Shown here: positions 59,801-64,000 of the stretch, piece after piece
Layout: each line of letters starts with the position of its first letter
How positions within the stretch are numbered: position 1 is the stretch's first letter
Translations under genes and position numbers: made by a program
Notes under the pieces: model-generated
Told to the model about the DNA's origin: nothing
The model's database searches: none
Seen by the model: only the letters and a program-made list of their open reading frames with translations
Source of the DNA: Stenopsyche tienmushanensis
Taxonomy: Eukaryota > Arthropoda > Insecta > Trichoptera > Stenopsychidae
Direction: 5' to 3'
DNA length: 64,000 nucleotides
Assembly (NCBI GenBank): GCA_008973525.1
Contig: WACJ01000187.1
Span: forward strand, 1-64,000

Positions 59801-62800
59801 GGTTTGACTGGTTTGACCAAAGAATAATTGAAATTGAAATGCTACCTGACAAATAGGAAGCATTTACCAAGACAAGAAAAGAGAAGACAAGACAAGAGAA
59901 AGAGTTTTAGCAAGGAAAGACAAGAGGGCTGTCACATGCTTGACCAACTGGAATAATGCAGGAATGACTCCTGTAAAATAGGTTTTACGAGGTGGAATTG
60001 AAGTTAACGTCAAAAAGCCTAATGCAGTAATAAATTATATAAAACATACGGGCAAAGTACTATTTTTTAAAGAAAATCACTAAAATGGTGGCGCAAACTA
60101 TTTATCTGGGGTTTAAAAATTCGCTCGTAAATTCGTTCACAAAAAAAAAACAATTTTTTCATAATCGATTGCTCACTATAACCGTGATTTGACTGTAACC
60201 CTGTTCGTAATTAATCGATTGTTCATATTAAATAATTTTAAAAATACTGAAATCAGTAAATTTTTCCAAGACAATCCTATAGTAATTAAATTGAACACTT
60301 TTCTTATTTATGTTGAACAATTTGTAAGTTATTTATAAGAAAAATAATCGATTTTTTCACATTTGTTTATAATTTGACAATTTACAATATTTTTTTCTCT
60401 AAACAATAAATTAATAAATCAATCAAATTTATTCAAATTTTATAAAAACGTTAAAAGGGAGTGACGATGGAGTGGATTGAGTGCATTGTGATTATGCGTG
60501 CACGGTCATGCAAGTACTTAACATGCGACAGTTACTCCTTGGCAATCAAAAGTGAAAACTTGACCAGTAAATCTGGTTGTACGTGGATTCTTTGGAAAAA
60601 TGAGATATGATCAACACACACAGACAACTCTTCATCTCCATCCACACCTAAATAAGAGGCATTCATGTGTACACTTTGGGTTTAGAAAACGAGAGTGGTG
60701 TTTATTATTGATTTCCTACTTCGGAAATTATTGTACCACTCTGCGGTTTAATTTATTTCATAATTTCTATCAAACTGGGTACATGCATCAATTCTACATC
60801 AGGTGTCGAGATTTCGATGAAACATAACACTGCAGTAATCCAGAACATTGCTATTTCCTATCGATAATATCTTGTAATTCGAAATGTATGTATTTTATTA
60901 TCATAAAAAATGCATGATGGAACTTTCGATCATAGATGGGCGTGTATTAAACAAAAAAAGATACGATAACAATTCTATAAGTTTATTTATTATCATAATA
61001 GTATTGGATTATATCTATAATAGTTCTAACAATAGTTCTTAGCCCGAAGCACCTATTCAAATTTGCTCCCCTTTCAAATGTATTATTGAACTTTCGCCAT
61101 TGATTCATTTCGATTTGTTTTGAATATTACATCTGCTCTGCTAACAACAAGAATATGCTATAATTTCGTTATAAATATGAAAAGTATCTCACATAAAATT
61201 ATAAAAGGGGTTATTTTAATATGCATACCTCACCAGGTCAAGTGTGAACCAAAAATGCGCACGAACTTTAGGACTGACCTGATAAAATGGTCGCAAACCC
61301 TCAGCACATTAGCAAGAAGTCAATATCGTTATAAAAAGTAGTGGATTACTCAATTATAATGCACTAGTAGTATTTATACCCCATGGATTTAAGGCAATAT
61401 GTTCATTAAAAATACAAGAGTGTGGAAATTGATAAACCTATGGTGATTTAAAATTATAATAATTGGATCATTGGATCTATACATCCTACATTCGCTTAGT
61501 TTTTAAATCAAAAAACATACTAATGACAACTAGTGTGGGGTTAAACTATTAGAATATTAATATATAGGTTTATCAATCCTCATCTAACCACAAAACAAGG
61601 TAATCAACATGGAAATCATAAAATATGAGAAATCAGTCTAAATGAGATCCGCTAATCGCGGAATATCACAACTCGTTGCCATTAATGTGAAATTATTGAA
61701 GGCGAATTATTCGAACCGGTTGATGGTGATGATATCGGAAAATAGGTCTTCATTAATATCAAGATACGTTTCATCCGAAATGTCACCATTTTTTAATTGA
61801 CGGCTATACGGAGGTGTAGCATGATACGAGCGACTGCAGATGTAATGTCATTAAGAAACTCTGAATCCATGATTGTATGGAGAAAAACTTGTCGTTCAAA
61901 AAGGATTTATGGAGATTTTCAGATGTAAATTAAGGTGTGTCCTCAACAGCGCACATATATTATATTTGGATTGTCTGACATCCACATGGGTGTGGTTAAT
62001 CACTCTCATTTCTATGTTTTTGAAGAGATTCATTGATTTGGTCCTCTTAAATCGTATCTGGCTAATTGTGATGCTAAACACTTTTACCGTTACTTATTTT
62101 GATCAAAATGAACAATTCATTCGGCTGTCCGAGTTTCATTTTGACATTCATACACAAAATATTTTTCATTTCTTTCATTCGTCAAAATAATTTTAATATT
62201 TTTATCAGAACAGAGTAGCAATTGCACGATTTCAGATTCACTGCGCCACTTTATATGACTCGAAAGTAGTTCATTTTTTATACGAAAGACTGTTAACATT
62301 CCATCATATTTTTACATCTTAGATGGCAGCCGCGTTGACATTTTTTCGTATTATATATAATGTTAAAATGTCATTAGAAAGCTTTTTATATTCATGGAAT
62401 GAGAAAAATATTTCAGCTCGTAATCGTTTCTTTTCATGTCGTATCTATTATTTCAAATATCTGAGTATGTCTGATTATAGGTTGTGCCTTTTTTTAAAAC
62501 TGTATATGAATTGATCCCTTTTTAGCGCCGTCCTTTTGCGCAGCGACCTGATTTATATTTTGCCAAACGGCAGGTTGATGAACTTCATAATCGCATCGTC
62601 TTAACCGCTTTCGGACCAATTATACATTATCCGTAACGACGAAGCGTTTCTTTGGAAATATGTACAGTGTCATTTGGACGACATTCAACTTGAAATTTCA
62701 ATAAGTGATAGACAATGTAACAATGCAATCATGCATTTCTTTTCCATTGCAATTTAATCACGTTTCCGTCGCACGATTTTCTCTCAAATTTAAAGGAGAA

Positions 62801-64000
62801 ACAAATGGCTTCCGACAACATTTAAGTGGCCCTTGTGCGTCAAATGTACTTTTATGTATCATTCTCACGGTACTTGGAACTTATGCTAGAAAGCGGACCT
62901 GCAATATGATTTATTGTTTCATTCTTTTTATATCTTACAGTTCGGGGAAGACACCCAATTTTACTATTACGACAGAAGCGAACAATTTCAAAGCTGATCC
63001 AAAAATTAACCGCACAATTGTTATCCGGGTAAACCCAGTGGAAAGAATGAAATTGTTTTCGTCTTGCCACGAAAAAAATTGACATGTCCATAATTAAATA
63101 AGTGCAATTTTCACACTTTGTAAACACCTTAAAGATGTTTTGGAGCTCATTAGAAAGTGACACCGGTTAAGAACTAAATGACGAGAAAATTACATAAACG
63201 ATGCCATAACAAAAAATACACCACATAAATGTCATATTCAACAATTTAAATCATATTATATTATGATAAATTTTGTATCCAATTTAGCTCCGATTAAATC
63301 TGTTTTTATATATAACAGATATTTATACTACATTTGAAATGGAACACATTCTAGGATGTAACAAGAACAACTTGGCTCATGCGAAATTGAAGAAAATGCA
63401 TAAACAAATCGTTTGATGAATTGATTGATGAATTCATAATGGGATACACGTAGAACAAGGAATCAGTAATATATAGATCTTCAACCATGTCCTTGTATTC
63501 CAGAAAACCCTTTCCAGTAAAATCAACATGGTTATCTCAAGTAGTTTTTAATAATTTGACATTGTTCATTTTGACCATGAAATGATCAATATAAACTTTC
63601 TTCGAAAAGGAGATTTTTGTAGAGATGAAACTAAATTACATTGTGATTTTTTCCATTCCAAATTTGATATAATTACGTAAGACTAGATGAGTGGAAATCA
63701 TATTTTAAATCCTTTGCAAATCGAGTCACTCATGTAAAACATAATTTATAGAAGACTCTATTTATATTAATTTTTAATTAAGATGTTCGGTCGAAAATGC
63801 TAATATCAGAGGTACCCAGAAAAAAGGGCGTTCTTAAACAAGATTTTTTTATTCAATCACCATCGATATTTAAAACCTTCTTTATTTTATTATTTTTTTT
63901 AAAAAATTATTCGATTTAAAATTGTCCAAGAGACCGTTTTTGATACCATCATTAGAGTCATATTTTTTTCCATTTAAAAAACTTTGTAAGAAACAATATA
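59801..64000. other. AT-rich spacer to the window end
   Basis: No supported gene, splice chain or bounded repeat. The longest frames (105 codons at 61873-62190 plus, 125 codons at 62705-63082 plus, 103 codons at 62852-63163 minus) are overlapping or compositionally plain and match nothing I recognise. Confidence 0.45.

Noticed and set aside
62705..63163. 125- and 103-codon frames overlapping on opposite strands
   Set aside because: No splice support, family resemblance or biased codon use; likely chance.
1..64000. tRNA genes and CRISPR arrays
   Set aside because: B-box-like GTTCGA words occur only in hAT repeats or coding DNA with no matching A box or cloverleaf, and no regularly spaced direct repeats of CRISPR type were seen.

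Overview
AT-rich nuclear DNA of an arthropod, most likely a holometabolous insect. Support: intron-split genes with short (about 45-115 bp) GT-AG introns, a cilia gene, two secreted Gln/Tyr/Pro-rich proteins of cuticle type, and many insect-style transposon relics (piggyBac, mariner/Tc1, hAT, R1-clade LINE). I cannot name the species or order. No bacterial, viral or organellar genes were seen.

Layout. 1-418: last three exons of a gene that starts outside the window (+). 4.5-6.0 kb: transposon debris (ZBED-like hAT transposase relic, Helitron-like repeat, TTAA element with a 44-bp tandem repeat). 6.2-11.4 kb: the gene-dense core, with an intronless PRMT3 (arginine methyltransferase 3, -) head-to-head with a 13-exon IFT80 (ciliary intraflagellar transport, +) across about 600 bp. 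12.0-13.4 kb: a secreted Gln/Tyr-rich protein gene (-), tail-to-tail with IFT80. 13.4-53.9 kb: about 40 kb with no host gene I can support; it is AT-rich spacer loaded with dead transposons. 53.9-55.0 kb: a second secreted, cuticle-type gene (-) with a clear signal peptide and TATA box. 55.0-64.0 kb: spacer with three more repeat copies.

The transposon record is the most informative part. At least eight elements are flanked by TTAA, the piggyBac target site, and their end sequences fall into several different families. The clearest is a three-level nest at 26993-29171: a hAT-type element holds a piggyBac element, whose transposase C-terminal cysteine-rich domain is cut by a third TTAA element; removing the innermost element in thought makes the cysteine/His pattern continuous. 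Other relics are two R1-clade LINE fragments sharing a 3' stem-loop, one Tc1 and three mariner transposase relics, a TA-flanked 816-bp inverted-repeat element with a second degraded copy, LTR-like GC-rich fragments, two Helitron-like ends finishing in CTAG|T, and hAT elements.

The host-gene observation most worth checking is IFT80: its reading frame runs through 12 well-matched exons, then stops in a 27-base last exon, about 115 residues before the end of the human protein. No operon-like cooperation is implied; PRMT3 and IFT80 may share a bidirectional promoter. No CRISPR, tRNA or rRNA gene was found.
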